Source of the DNA: Streptomyces rubradiris
GTDB lineage: Bacteria; Actinomycetota; Actinomycetes; Streptomycetales; Streptomycetaceae
NCBI RefSeq assembly: GCF_016860525.1
Contig: NZ_BNEA01000001.1
Location: 1,753,501 to 1,817,500, forward strand
DNA: 64,000 nt
Reading direction: 5' to 3'
Of the stretch, positions 44,150 to 53,371 are shown piece after piece (position 1 is the first letter of the stretch; each line of letters starts with the position of its first letter). Under the pieces are notes generated by a model, which was not told the origin of the DNA, did not search any database, and saw only the letters and a program-made list of their open reading frames with translations. The position numbers and the translations under genes were made by a program.

Positions 44150-45493
44150 TCAGGACAACCGCTTCAGAAGCACCGCGGAAGCCACCGGCCGGGCACCCGC
44201 CTTGGCAACCCCGTCGGCCACCTCCCGGTCGGTGGAGGCGACGATGACGGGGCGTCCCGGCGGCTCGGCGCGCACCAGTTGCCGGATCAGCTCGTCGGCG
44301 GTCACGCCCGGCTTCGAGAACAGAACCCGCACCCCGCGCGGCGGCGCGAGCAGGACCGGCGCGGCCAGTTCGGCACCGTCGAAGACACAGGTGACCTCGG
44401 CCCCCGTCTGCGCGGCGAGCGCCGAGAGCTGGCCCAGCAGCCTGAGCCGCTGCTTCTCCAGCGGCATCTGCGGATAGCCGGTCTTGGTCACGTTGTAGCC
44501 GTCGACGACCAGGTGCGCCTGCGGCAGCGCCAGCAACTGGTCGAGAATGGCCGGGTCGTTCTCCGACAGGGCGCGCGCCGCGATGTCCTTCGGGGTCATC
44601 CGGCCCGGCTCCACCGCGTCGACCGTCTCGGCCGGGCGCACCGACACCGGCGGCAGGGCGAGTTCGCGCCTGAGTCCCTGGGTCGCGTCCAGCAGGGTGT
44701 CCAGCAGCAGCCGTACCCGCATGTCCTCCACGCTGCGGCCCTCCCGGGCCGCCCGGCGGGTGGCCTCCAGCGCCGCCTCGGCCTCGCCGAGGCGGGCCTT
44801 GAGCCGCCGGGACTCGCTCTCCGCGGCCGACACCCGCGCGTGCGCCTCGGCACGTACGGCGTCGATCTCGCCGTGCGCCTTGCGCAGCGCGGCCTCGCCC
44901 CGCTTGACGTCGCTGAGCGCGGCGCGCAGCTTGCGGTGCAGCGACTCCGCTTCCTTCCGCGCCGACTCCAGCTCCGTACGCAGCCGTTCGGTCTCGGTCC
45001 GGGTGTGCTCGCGGGCCTGCGCCAGCTCCGCGCGCAGCCGCTCCAGCTCGGCCCGGCTCTCCTCGCCGGCCCGCTCGGCGTCCGCGCGCTGGGCCTCCTC
45101 GCCGGCCGCGGTGACCAGCTTCACCCAGCCCGCCGGGCGCAGCACGTAGGCCGCGGCCGCCACGTCGAGCGGGTCGGCGGCCGGGGGCGGGGAGCCGGCG
45201 TCGAGGGCCCCGGCGAGTTCCGGCTGCGCCTCCCGGAACCGCTCGCCGATCCGCTGCCGGAACAGCGCGTCCGTCTCCAGCGCCGCCGCCATCGCGTTCC
45301 CGGCGAACTTCGCCCGGCGGTTCGGGGCGAACCTGGCGTACTGCCTGAGCTGGGCGGGCAGTTCCGACAGGGTCAGCCCGCCGAAGCCGTCCGACACGAT
45401 CTGTACGACCCGCCGGCGCACGCCGTCGGGCAGCGGACGGTCAAGCACCTCAGCGGTGCCGTCGCCCGGCCCCCCGCCTGCGGTCTCCACCAT
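44150..45493 (-). CDS. NYN domain protein with coiled coil (predicted RNA-binding)
   Basis: A 447-residue protein with an N-terminal helical domain (RRRVVQIVSDGFGGLTLSELPAQLRQYARFAPNRRAKFAG), a long coiled coil (about residues 140-255, with ERLRAELAQAREH repeats), and a C-terminal NYN/YacP-like PIN nuclease domain (LVVDGYNVTKTGYP, VTCVFDGAE, IVASTDREVADG). Acidic residues expected for a metal site are present. RNA targets are unknown. It follows a 47-base gap from the zinc-ribbon gene. Confidence 0.87.
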   Translation of the reverse strand: MVETAGGGPGDGTAEVLDRPLPDGVRRRVVQIVSDGFGGLTLSELPAQLRQYARFAPNRRAKFAGNAMAAALETDALFRQRIGERFREAQPELAGALDAGSPPPAADPLDVAAAAYVLRPAGWVKLVTAAGEEAQRADAERAGEESRAELERLRAELAQAREHTRTETERLRTELESARKEAESLHRKLRAALSDVKRGEAALRKAHGEIDAVRAEAHARVSAAESESRRLKARLGEAEAALEATRRAAREGRSVEDMRVRLLLDTLLDATQGLRRELALPPVSVRPAETVDAVEPGRMTPKDIAARALSENDPAILDQLLALPQAHLVVDGYNVTKTGYPQMPLEKQRLRLLGQLSALAAQTGAEVTCVFDGAELAAPVLLAPPRGVRVLFSKPGVTADELIRQLVRAEPPGRPVIVASTDREVADGVAKAGARPVASAVLLKRLS

Positions 45494-45540
45494 CCGTCAC
45501 ACACCCCAATACGAAAATGTCTCTCCGGGGGCCGCTCCGC

Positions 45541-45780
45541 TCAGGAGCCGGCGCCCGGCCTGTCCACGAGTTCCACCTGGTCCACCGCGTTGCACCAGCG
45601 GCAGCGCACCGACTCGATGGTCTCACTGACCACCTCGCGCTCCTCCACCGTCGGCTCACCGGCCAGGTCCAGGTGCGTGAACTCGACGACCTTCGACGAG
45701 CGGGTCACGTCGAAACGGGTGAGGTTGCCGCAGAGGGTGCAGCGCCACCGGGTCGTGGCAGTCGGCAGGGGAACCGTCAT
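45541..45780 (-). CDS. Small zinc-ribbon protein
   Basis: A 79-residue protein with two zinc-binding pairs, CTLCGN near residue 14 and CRWCN near residue 60. This fits a zinc ribbon. The beta strands between carry TRFDVTRSSKVVEFTHLDLAG. Conserved small proteins of this kind occur in actinobacteria; I know no function. It probably shares a transcript with the NYN gene. Confidence 0.75.
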   Translation of the reverse strand: MTVPLPTATTRWRCTLCGNLTRFDVTRSSKVVEFTHLDLAGEPTVEEREVVSETIESVRCRWCNAVDQVELVDRPGAGS

Positions 45781-45933
45781 CGCGCTGGTCCGCTTCCTTC
45801 TCGTGTCGGTCCGCGCCGCTCCCCGACGCGTGTGGCTCGTAACCCTACGGCCTGGCGGGCGCCCGCCGCCTGTCCCTTCCGTGCGGCGAGGCGGTCTGTC
45901 AGCTTGCGTCCCGTTACGTCATGCTCTGTAGTC

Positions 45934-46716
45934 ATGATCAGCTCCAGGAGCACGGCGGCCGGCAGGACCCTCAGAGCGGTCCGGGACACCCCGGCGCCGG
46001 TGACATACGGCCTCATCGCCCTGTGCTGTGTGCTCTTCGCCCTCGGCCCGGCCTCCGGGCTGGTCCCGGGGTACGGCACCGGGGACGCGCTGCTCGCCGC
46101 GCAGCGGGCGTACTTCCGGCGCTGGGGGGTGGTCCCGGCCGAGCTGTTCGACGGGCCGGCCGGGGCCGCGCTCACCCCGGCCACCGCGCTGTTCGTGCAC
46201 GGCAGCTGGGTGCACCTGCTCGGCAACATGCTCTTCCTCTTCGTCTTCGGAGCGATGACCGAGGAACGGATGGGCCGGGTGGAGTTCGCCCTCTTCTACG
46301 TCGGCTGCGGCTGCGGCGCCCTGCTCGGCTACGCGGTGGCCAACGCCGCCTCCGGAGAGTCGCTGGTCGGCGCCTCCGGTGCGGTCTCGGCGGTCCTCGG
46401 AGCCTTCCTGTACCTGTTCCCCCGTGCGCGGGTGACCAGTCTGCTGCCGTTCCTGTTCTTCCTGCCGCTGCGCTTCCCGGCCTGGGTCGTGCTGCCCTGC
46501 TGGGCGGCCCTGCAGTGGCTGGCGGCCGAGCGCGCGCCCGACGGGCCCGGGGTGGCCTACCTCGCCCACCTGGTGGGTTTCGGCCTGGGCTTCGGCTACG
46601 CGTGGGTGCGCTACGGCAGGAGGAAGGGCGCGAAGGGCACAGCGGCGGGTGACGGGCGGGCGACTAGAGTGAAGGACGCACCGGCTCCGGTCACCGAGGG
46701 AGAGAGACAACCGTGA
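45934..46716 (+). CDS. Rhomboid-family intramembrane serine protease
   Basis: A 260-residue membrane protease. It has the rhomboid landmarks: HGSWVHLLGNMLFLFVFGAMTEERMGR (loop 1 and helix 2), the catalytic Ser in LVGASGAVSAVLGAFL (GASG) and the catalytic His in LAHLVGFGLGFGYAW. Six membrane helices are visible, with a basic C-terminal tail. It cleaves membrane protein substrates that cannot be named from sequence. The last codons overlap the next gene by four bases (GTGA), so translation is likely coupled. Confidence 0.92.
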   Translation: MISSRSTAAGRTLRAVRDTPAPVTYGLIALCCVLFALGPASGLVPGYGTGDALLAAQRAYFRRWGVVPAELFDGPAGAALTPATALFVHGSWVHLLGNMLFLFVFGAMTEERMGRVEFALFYVGCGCGALLGYAVANAASGESLVGASGAVSAVLGAFLYLFPRARVTSLLPFLFFLPLRFPAWVVLPCWAALQWLAAERAPDGPGVAYLAHLVGFGLGFGYAWVRYGRRKGAKGTAAGDGRATRVKDAPAPVTEGERQP

Positions 46717-46994
46717 TCACCGCGATCGTCCTGATCAAGACCAGCGTGGACCGGATCCCCGAGATCGCCGAACGGATCGCCGCGCTGGAGAACGTGAGCG
46801 AGGTCTTCTCGGTCACCGGCACCTACGACCTGATCGCCATGGTCCGGGTCGCCCGGCACGAGGACCTCGCCGAGGTCATCCCCGGCCGCATCAGCAAGAT
46901 CCCCGGCGTGCAGGGCACGGACACGCACGTCGCGTTCCGCACCTACTCCCAGCACGACCTGGAAGCCGCGTTCGCGATCGGCCTGGACAGCTAG
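46713..46994 (+). CDS. Stand-alone Lrp/AsnC ligand-binding (RAM) domain protein
   Basis: A 93-residue protein that is only the alpha/beta RAM domain of Lrp/AsnC regulators: ITAIVLIKTSVDRIPEIAERIAALENVSEVFSVTGTYDLIAMVRV, then GVQGTDTHVAFRTYSQHDLEAAF. It lacks a DNA-binding domain, so it may bind amino acids and modulate another regulator. It is cotranscribed with the rhomboid gene. Confidence 0.88.
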   Translation: MITAIVLIKTSVDRIPEIAERIAALENVSEVFSVTGTYDLIAMVRVARHEDLAEVIPGRISKIPGVQGTDTHVAFRTYSQHDLEAAFAIGLDS

Positions 46995-46998
46995 ACCG

Positions 46999-47030
46999 GC
47001 GCCGCACCGCCGCACCGCCGCACCGCCACC
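46999..47030. repeat. GC-rich triplet-like direct repeat
   Basis: A short (GCCGCACC)n run following the AsnC-type gene. It has no coding meaning that I can see and probably reflects slippage. Confidence 0.4.
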
Positions 47031-47179
47031 GCCGGTGCCGCCGCGGCAGGCCGCGGGCCCGGGAGCCGTCGGCGGCCCGGCCCGCGAACAGGGTGGTGCC
47101 CACGAGGGCGACGGCCCGCGTGTCCGTGCCCGCGGGCATCCGCCGCGTCCTACGCGCCCGCCCGGCCGCCGGGCGCCGC

Positions 47180-48541
47180 TCACACCGCCGGTACGCAGCG
47201 GCCCTCCTCCGTGCGGTACTGCCACTTCGCGCCGTCCCGGACCAGTTCCCTGACGGCGTTCACGAAGCGGTCCACGTGCTCGTCGGGGGTGCCCGCGCCG
47301 AAGCTGACGCGGATGGCGTTGAGGGACTTCTCGCCGGGGGCCGCCTCGGGGGCGCCGCACTCGCCCTGGGTCTGCGGGTCGCTGCCGAGCAGGGTGCGCA
47401 CCAGCGGGTGGGCGCAGAAGAGGCCGTCGCGGACGCCGATGCCGTACTCGGCGGAGAGCGCGGCGGCGAAGTGGGAGCTGTTCCAGCCGTCGACGACGAA
47501 GGAGAGGACGCCGACGCGCGGGGCGTCGTCGCCGAACAGGGACAGCACGCGCACCTCGGGCACCTCGGCCAGGCCCGCGCGGACCTTGGCGATCAGGTGC
47601 TGTTCACGGGCGACCAGGGTGTCCCAGCCGGCCTCGGTGAGGGCCTTGCAGGCGGCGGCGATGGCGTAGGCGCCGATGACGTTCGGGGAGCCGGCCTCGT
47701 GGCGGGCCGCGGTCTCGTGCCACTCGACGGCCACCCCGCCGTCCTCGCGCCGGGTCACCCGGCGGCTGGCGCCGCCGCCCGCGAGGTAGGGCTCGGCCGC
47801 CTGGAGCCAGTCGGCGCGGCCGGCCAGCACACCGGAGCCGAAGGGGGCGTACAGCTTGTGGCCGGAGAAGGCGATCCAGTCGACGTCGAGGTCGGTGACG
47901 GACACCGGGTGGTGCGGAGCGAGCTGGGCGGCGTCCAGGACGATCCGGGCGCCGTGGGCGTGCGCGGCGGCGGCCAGTTCGCGCACCGGCCACAGCTCGC
48001 CGGTGACGTTGGAGGCGCCGGTGACACAGACCAGGGCGGGGCCGTACGGGTCGCGGTCGGCCAGGGCCCGCTCCAGGATCTCGACGGCCTGGCCGGGGGT
48101 GCGCGGGGCGTCGAGGTAGGTGACGTGCGCGTGCTGCCAGGGCAGCAGGGAGGCGTGGTGCTCGGTCTCGAACACGAAGACCTGGCAGCCGGCCGGGATC
48201 GCCCGGGCCAGCAGGTTCAGGGAGTCGGTGGTCGAGCGGGTGAAGACGACCTGGTCGCCGGCCCGGCAGCCGAGGAACTCCGCGACCGTCCTGCGGGCGT
48301 TCTCGAACAGGTCGGTGGAGAGCTGGGAGAGGTAGCCGGCCCCGCGGTGGACGCTGCCGTAGTACGGGGCGTAGGCGGCGACGTCGTCCCAGACGCGCTG
48401 GAGGGCGGGGGCGCTGGCCGCGTAGTCGAGGGCCGCGTAGGTGACCTCCCCGCCGGTGACCAGCGGGACGGTGACATCCCGCCCCAGAACGGGCAGAGGG
48501 GTGCAAAGCGACTGGTCGGCGGCAGCGGTGGAGACGGACAT
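47180..48541 (-). CDS. Class V aminotransferase (cysteine desulfurase-like), SAM-IV controlled
   Basis: A 453-residue PLP enzyme with an N-terminal SufS/isopenicillin-epimerase fold: ALDYAASAPALQRVWDDV, VVFTRSTTDSLNLLARAI, VFVFETEHHASLLPW, IVLDAAQLAPHHPV and the PLP lysine in WIAFSGHKLYAPFGSGVLAG. The C-terminal part has RVSFGAGTPDEHVDRFVNAV. Cysteine desulfuration or a cystathionine-type lyase role is likely given the SAM-IV riboswitch in its leader. Symbol not assigned because family members differ. GGGAG lies ahead of the ATG at 48541. Confidence 0.88.
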   Translation of the reverse strand: MSVSTAAADQSLCTPLPVLGRDVTVPLVTGGEVTYAALDYAASAPALQRVWDDVAAYAPYYGSVHRGAGYLSQLSTDLFENARRTVAEFLGCRAGDQVVFTRSTTDSLNLLARAIPAGCQVFVFETEHHASLLPWQHAHVTYLDAPRTPGQAVEILERALADRDPYGPALVCVTGASNVTGELWPVRELAAAAHAHGARIVLDAAQLAPHHPVSVTDLDVDWIAFSGHKLYAPFGSGVLAGRADWLQAAEPYLAGGGASRRVTRREDGGVAVEWHETAARHEAGSPNVIGAYAIAAACKALTEAGWDTLVAREQHLIAKVRAGLAEVPEVRVLSLFGDDAPRVGVLSFVVDGWNSSHFAAALSAEYGIGVRDGLFCAHPLVRTLLGSDPQTQGECGAPEAAPGEKSLNAIRVSFGAGTPDEHVDRFVNAVRELVRDGAKWQYRTEEGRCVPAV

Positions 48542-48626
48542 GGCGGACTCCCGTGACGGAATACGAGGAAAGCTGAAGGAAAGCGAGAGAAAAGGGAAAG
48601 GGTGTGCGGAGGCGGGGCTCTGCGGC

Positions 48627-48647
48627 CCTAACGCATTCGCTTGCTCA
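48627..48647 (-). CDS. Six-codon upstream ORF in the SAM-IV leader
   Basis: The minus strand reads GAGGAG, six bases, then GTG AGC AAG CGA ATG CGT TAG, giving MSKRMR. It has a better ribosome site than many genes here and lies between the riboswitch and the aminotransferase, so it may be a regulatory leader peptide. It could also be chance. Confidence 0.4.
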
Positions 48648-48668
48648 CGGAAGACTCCTCGACGACCA

Positions 48669-48693
48669 GGATCCCTGGTGGCACGAGGGATCC
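48669..48693 (-). terminator. Hairpin after the SAM-IV aptamer
   Basis: GGATCCCT pairs with AGGGATCC around a 9-base loop (48677-48685) immediately after the aptamer's 3' part on the minus strand, partly overlapping it. It could be part of the expression platform or the RBS-sequestering stem for the upstream ORF. Confidence 0.5.
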
Positions 48694-48806
48694 GCGCTTG
48701 CCGTGGACCTTGCTGTCCACGGCCTGGTCTTCACCCGGGGCACCCCGCCACGGACGGAGGGTTGCCGGACAGTCGGCCGGGGCCTCATGACTGTCACTCA
48801 TGACCT
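48686..48806 (-). ncRNA. SAM-IV riboswitch
   Basis: On the minus strand the leader reads GGTCATGAGTGACAGTC, then CCGGCAACCCTCC, GGCGGGGTGCCCCGGGTGAA and GACC, the conserved core of the actinobacterial SAM-IV class. The ACAGTC/GACTGT stem and the closing GGTC/GACC helix are present, and the CCGTGGAC...GTCCACGG hairpin (48702-48723) follows. It should lower expression of the aminotransferase when S-adenosylmethionine is plentiful. Confidence 0.88.
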
Positions 48807-48886
48807 GGTAGAGGAACGTACGTGAAGTGATCGCCGTCCCGCAACCCGGTGTCCGGATCGCGGGACGGCCCGCCCTGCCGGGCCGG

Positions 48887-49951
<1,065 letters not shown>

Positions 49952-50006
49952 CAGCCGCTCCTTGTCCAAGATGCCTGCTCGTCGTACACCACCCTATCCA
50001 GCCGCA

Positions 50007-50057
50007 GGCGCGCCGAGGGGCCCCGTCCGGGTCGCGGACGGGGCCCCTCGGCGCGCC
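50007..50057. terminator. Strong terminator between qcrB and trpD
   Basis: A perfect 23-bp inverted repeat (50007-50029 with 50035-50057, loop GGTCG) starts 17 bases past the qcrB stop on the minus strand. It isolates the qcrAB copy from trpD. Confidence 0.85.
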
Positions 50058-50073
50058 GGGGACCGGCCGGGGA

Positions 50074-51729
50074 TCAGTGGTGGCCGTGGCCGCTCGCGAT
50101 CTCCTTGTACTCGTCGACGGTCGGCTTGGGGATCTGGCTGTCCTCGCCGTAGTAGGCGTGGGACAGCTTCACGCGCAGCTTCTCCGAGGCCGGGACCTTG
50201 CGCTCGACGCCGTTCTCGTCGACCGTCGGGCCGATCTCGGCCGGCGTGTACTGCTTGTGCGAGGTGAGGGTGTGCAGCTGCTCCTGGCTGAGCGGCTCGT
50301 GCACCTCGATGTACTCGCCGTGCGGGAGCCGCTTGACGATGCCGGTCTCGCGGCCGTGCAGCACCTTGTCGCGGTCCCGGCGCTGCAGGCCCAGGCAGAT
50401 CCGCTTGGTGACGATGAAGGCGATGACCGGGCCGACGAAGTAGGCGATCCGGACGAACCAGGTGACGGCGTTGATCGACAGGTGGAAGTGGGTGGCGACG
50501 ATGTCGTTGCCGCCGCCGATCAGCATCACGAAGTACACGGTCAGCCAGGCGACGCCGAACGCGGTGCGGGTGGCGGCGTTGCGCGGGCGGTCCAGGATGT
50601 GGTGCTCGCGCTTGTCGCCGGTGATCCAGGACTCGATGAACGGGTAGACCGCGATGGCCACGAGGATCAGGCCGAACACGAGCAGCGGGATGAACACGCC
50701 CAGGACGAGGGTGTGCCCCAAGAAGTCGATCTCCCAGCCCGGCATGGCGCGGATGAGGCCCTCGGCCATGCCCATGTACCAGTCGGGCTGGGCGCCGGTG
50801 GAGACGTGGTCGGGGCGGTAAGGGCCCATGGCCCAGATCGGGTTGATCTGGGCGACGGCGGACAGGGCCGCGAGGACGCCGAAGACCAGGAAGAAGAAGC
50901 CTCCGGCCTTGGCCATGTAGACCGGCAGCAGCGGCATGCCGACGACGTTCTTCTCGGTCTTGCCGGGACCCGCGAACTGGGTGTGCTTGTGGTAGAAGAC
51001 CAGGATCAGATGGGCCACCACGAGACCCAGCATGATGCCCGGCAGCAGCAGGATGTGGATGGTGTAGAACCGGGCCACGAAGTCCTGGCCGGGGAACTCG
51101 CCGCCGAAGAGGAAGAACGACAGGTACGTGCCGACGATCGGCACGGACAGGATCGCGCCCTCCATGAAGCGGACACCGGTGCCGGAGAGCAGGTCGTCCG
51201 GGAGCGAGTAGCCGGTGAAGCCGGTGAACATGCCGAGGACGAACAGCAGGAAGCCGAACAGCCAGTTCAGCTCGCGCGGCTTGCGGAACGCGCCGGAGAA
51301 GAACACGCGCATCATGTGCACGAACATCCCGGCGATGAACACGACCGCGCCCCAGTGGTGGATCTGCCGCATGAGCAGGCCGCCGCGCACGTCGAAGGAG
51401 ATGTGCAGAGTCGAGCGGAACGCCTCGGACATCAGCTGTCCCTGGAGCGGGACGTAGCCGCCGTGGTACTCCACCTCGTTCATCGACGGGTGGAAGAACA
51501 GCGTCAGGTAGACACCCGTCAGGATGATGATCAGAAACGAGTAGAGGCAGATCTCGCCCAGCATGAACGACCAGTGGTCGGGGAAGATCTTGCGCATGTT
51601 GGCCTTGGCCAGGGCGTACAGCCCCAGCCGTCCGTCGGCCCAGTCGGCGAGGCGCTCGCCGGCCGGCGCCTTCCCGCGGGGGCGGCCGGCCGCGCCGGGT
51701 CGAGGGGTTTCGTTCGGTGCAGTACTCAT
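50074..51729 (-). CDS. qcrB: Cytochrome bc1 cytochrome b subunit, copy 1 (QcrB)
   Basis: A 551-residue cytochrome b of the menaquinol-cytochrome c reductase in the inner membrane. Heme-b histidines lie in SFDVRGGLLMRQIHHWGA and VVAHLILVFYHKHTQFAG; the quinol site has LSVPIVGTYLS and PDWY. Starts at ATG 51729, overlapping the qcrA stop (ATGA). A second qcrB copy is at 62463-64000, differing at about 64 of 507 residues; those just after PDWY are concentrated there (MGMAEGLIRAMPGW versus MGFSEGFVRVMPGW in copy 2). A strong terminator follows. Likely a resistance copy. Confidence 0.93.
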   Translation of the reverse strand: MSTAPNETPRPGAAGRPRGKAPAGERLADWADGRLGLYALAKANMRKIFPDHWSFMLGEICLYSFLIIILTGVYLTLFFHPSMNEVEYHGGYVPLQGQLMSEAFRSTLHISFDVRGGLLMRQIHHWGAVVFIAGMFVHMMRVFFSGAFRKPRELNWLFGFLLFVLGMFTGFTGYSLPDDLLSGTGVRFMEGAILSVPIVGTYLSFFLFGGEFPGQDFVARFYTIHILLLPGIMLGLVVAHLILVFYHKHTQFAGPGKTEKNVVGMPLLPVYMAKAGGFFFLVFGVLAALSAVAQINPIWAMGPYRPDHVSTGAQPDWYMGMAEGLIRAMPGWEIDFLGHTLVLGVFIPLLVFGLILVAIAVYPFIESWITGDKREHHILDRPRNAATRTAFGVAWLTVYFVMLIGGGNDIVATHFHLSINAVTWFVRIAYFVGPVIAFIVTKRICLGLQRRDRDKVLHGRETGIVKRLPHGEYIEVHEPLSQEQLHTLTSHKQYTPAEIGPTVDENGVERKVPASEKLRVKLSHAYYGEDSQIPKPTVDEYKEIASGHGHH

Positions 51730-52793
51730 CCGCGCTCCCAGAAAGCAGGACCGACGGGCTCCTCGAAGTCGCCGAGCGCCTGGAGGTAACCCTCGCTGTC
51801 CACGCCGATGCGCAGCTGCGGCAGGGCGTGGCCGGCGGGGCCGAAGATCACTCGGGCGCCGTCGGTGAGGTCGAAGGTGGACTGGTGGCAGGGGCACAGC
51901 ACGTGGTGCGTCTGCTGTTCGTACAGCGAGATCGGGCAGCCCACGTGGGTGCAGATCTTCGAGTAGGCGACGATGCCCTGGTGCGACCAGTCGAGTTCGC
52001 GCTTGTCCTTGATGTCGTCGGGCTGGAGCCGGACGATCATCAGGGCGGCCTTGGCGATCTCGTTCTGGAAGTCCTCGTCGTGTTCCGCCAGGCCGTCGGG
52101 CATGGCGAAGGTCAGCGAGCCGACGGCCACGTCCTCCGGGCGCAGCGGCTGGTTGGTGTTCATGTTGACCAGGCGCTTGCCCTTGGCCCACAGGGTGTGG
52201 CGCAGCTTGGTGCCGGGTGCCGGTCCGAGGCCGCCGAGCAGCATCAGGCCGGTCAGCGGCACCAGCGCCATGGCGCCGAGCAGGGTGTTGCGGATCAGCT
52301 TGCGGCGGCCGAAGCCGGACTCCGCGGCACCCTGGCGGAAGTCCGCGTGGACCTTGGCCCGCACCTCGGGTGACGCCTCGATCGGGTGCCGGTCGTCGGC
52401 GATCTCCACGTCCGACATCAGGGTGCGCGCCCAGTGGACCGCGCCCGCGCCGATGCAGAACAGCGCCACGCCCAGCGTCAGGCCCAGCGCGAAGTTCATC
52501 GCGCTCAGGTGGCCGAGAGGGAAGACGAAGACCGACTTGTCGTTCGGGATCAGCAGGTACGAGACGATGAAGCCGATGGTGGCCAGCATCGACACCGTGA
52601 ACAGCAGTGCCACCGCGCGCTCGGACCGCTTGGCGGCCCGCTCGTCGATGTCCTGGATCCGGTGCTCGTGCGGCGGCACTCCGGGGTCCGCGAACGGGTT
52701 CTCCTCGTCCGCCACGGAGACGGCACCGTGCACACCGTCGCCGGCGGACTGCTCGGCACGCGGGCGCCCTTCCGGCATGTCCCGGTTTCCCAT
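51726..52793 (-). CDS. qcrA: Cytochrome bc1 Rieske iron-sulfur subunit (QcrA)
   Basis: A 355-residue Rieske protein with an N-terminal soluble tail, three membrane helices (about residues 60-80, 95-120 and 170-190) and a C-terminal [2Fe-2S] domain: CTHVGC and CPCHQS supply the Cys and His ligands, with GPAGHALPQL after them. ATG at 52793. It overlaps qcrB by four bases but, unlike in other actinobacteria (ctaE-qcrC-qcrA-qcrB), no qcrC lies upstream; a 578-base promoter region and the divergent biosynthetic operon do. It therefore looks like a moved or duplicated qcrAB pair. Confidence 0.93.
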   Translation of the reverse strand: MGNRDMPEGRPRAEQSAGDGVHGAVSVADEENPFADPGVPPHEHRIQDIDERAAKRSERAVALLFTVSMLATIGFIVSYLLIPNDKSVFVFPLGHLSAMNFALGLTLGVALFCIGAGAVHWARTLMSDVEIADDRHPIEASPEVRAKVHADFRQGAAESGFGRRKLIRNTLLGAMALVPLTGLMLLGGLGPAPGTKLRHTLWAKGKRLVNMNTNQPLRPEDVAVGSLTFAMPDGLAEHDEDFQNEIAKAALMIVRLQPDDIKDKRELDWSHQGIVAYSKICTHVGCPISLYEQQTHHVLCPCHQSTFDLTDGARVIFGPAGHALPQLRIGVDSEGYLQALGDFEEPVGPAFWERG

Positions 52794-53371
52794 AGTGCTC
52801 CAGACCGCCGTGATTTGGTGTATTCACACCGTACTACGCAGATTGTCCGGATAGCCGGGCCATTACTCCGGCCGGGGGTGTTTCGAACACAAGGGCCGGA
52901 ACCGCCTGTCGGCCCCTCCGCCGGAAGGGCCGCGCACGCCCGGCCGGAAGGGCCCGCGCACCGCCGGACGGCCGGGCTCCGACACCACCCGACCCCGGCG
53001 CCGTCCGGCACCGCGTAATCCGGCCAACGGTGAATCGCCGTTAGAAAGCTCACGTTTGGCGGTCCAATGCGGTAAATCAGCCGCGCAGCGGAACCCGACG
53101 GATCATCAACTCGCTGCGGTATGACGGGATTCGGTCAAACACCCAACCGAACGTTATCATCTGGTTACTTCGCCGGTATCGATCCGTTATCGCCGTGATC
53201 ATAAGGTGATTTTCGTTCTCACCGCGCTAGGGAATTCCCCTCCGTCGCCGGCGCACACGACGGGGGAAGCGGGGCCGGCCAACGATCTCCTTCATTGTTC
53301 TCACGGGGCCCCGACGTATGTCCGAACGGCATTTTCCGCGGGCAGCATCAGTACAAAGACGGGGATAATTC
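52794..53371. other. Long divergent control region between qcrA and the biosynthetic operon
   Basis: 578 bases without a gene. The right half (about 53040-53220) is clearly more AT-rich than the rest of the window (ATCATAAGGTGATTTTCG, GTTATCATCTGGTTACTTCG), as expected of promoters for the operon. The left half has short GC repeats (GGAAGGGCC, at about 52922 and 52947). I see no remnant of qcrC. A GGGGATAATTC lies just ahead of the GTG start of the first biosynthetic gene. Confidence 0.55.

Larger units (their letters stand above)
48542..48886 (-). other. Long leader of the aminotransferase gene
   Basis: About 265 of these 345 bases form the minus-strand leader: SAM-IV aptamer (48686-48806), a hairpin (48669-48693), a six-codon upstream ORF (48627-48647) and a pyrimidine-rich run (about 48560-48600). 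The left end holds the ribosome site of the aminotransferase. The promoter must be near 48810-48880, close to the trpD stop. Confidence 0.7.

Noticed and set aside
50074-52827. 917-codon frame that appears to fuse qcrB with upstream DNA
   Set aside because: QcrA lies in another frame of the same DNA with clear Rieske motifs, so the upstream part is a shadow, not a fusion.
52794-53371. A qcrC remnant upstream of qcrA
   Set aside because: No heme-binding CxxCH frame is visible, so it is a promoter region and not a decayed gene.
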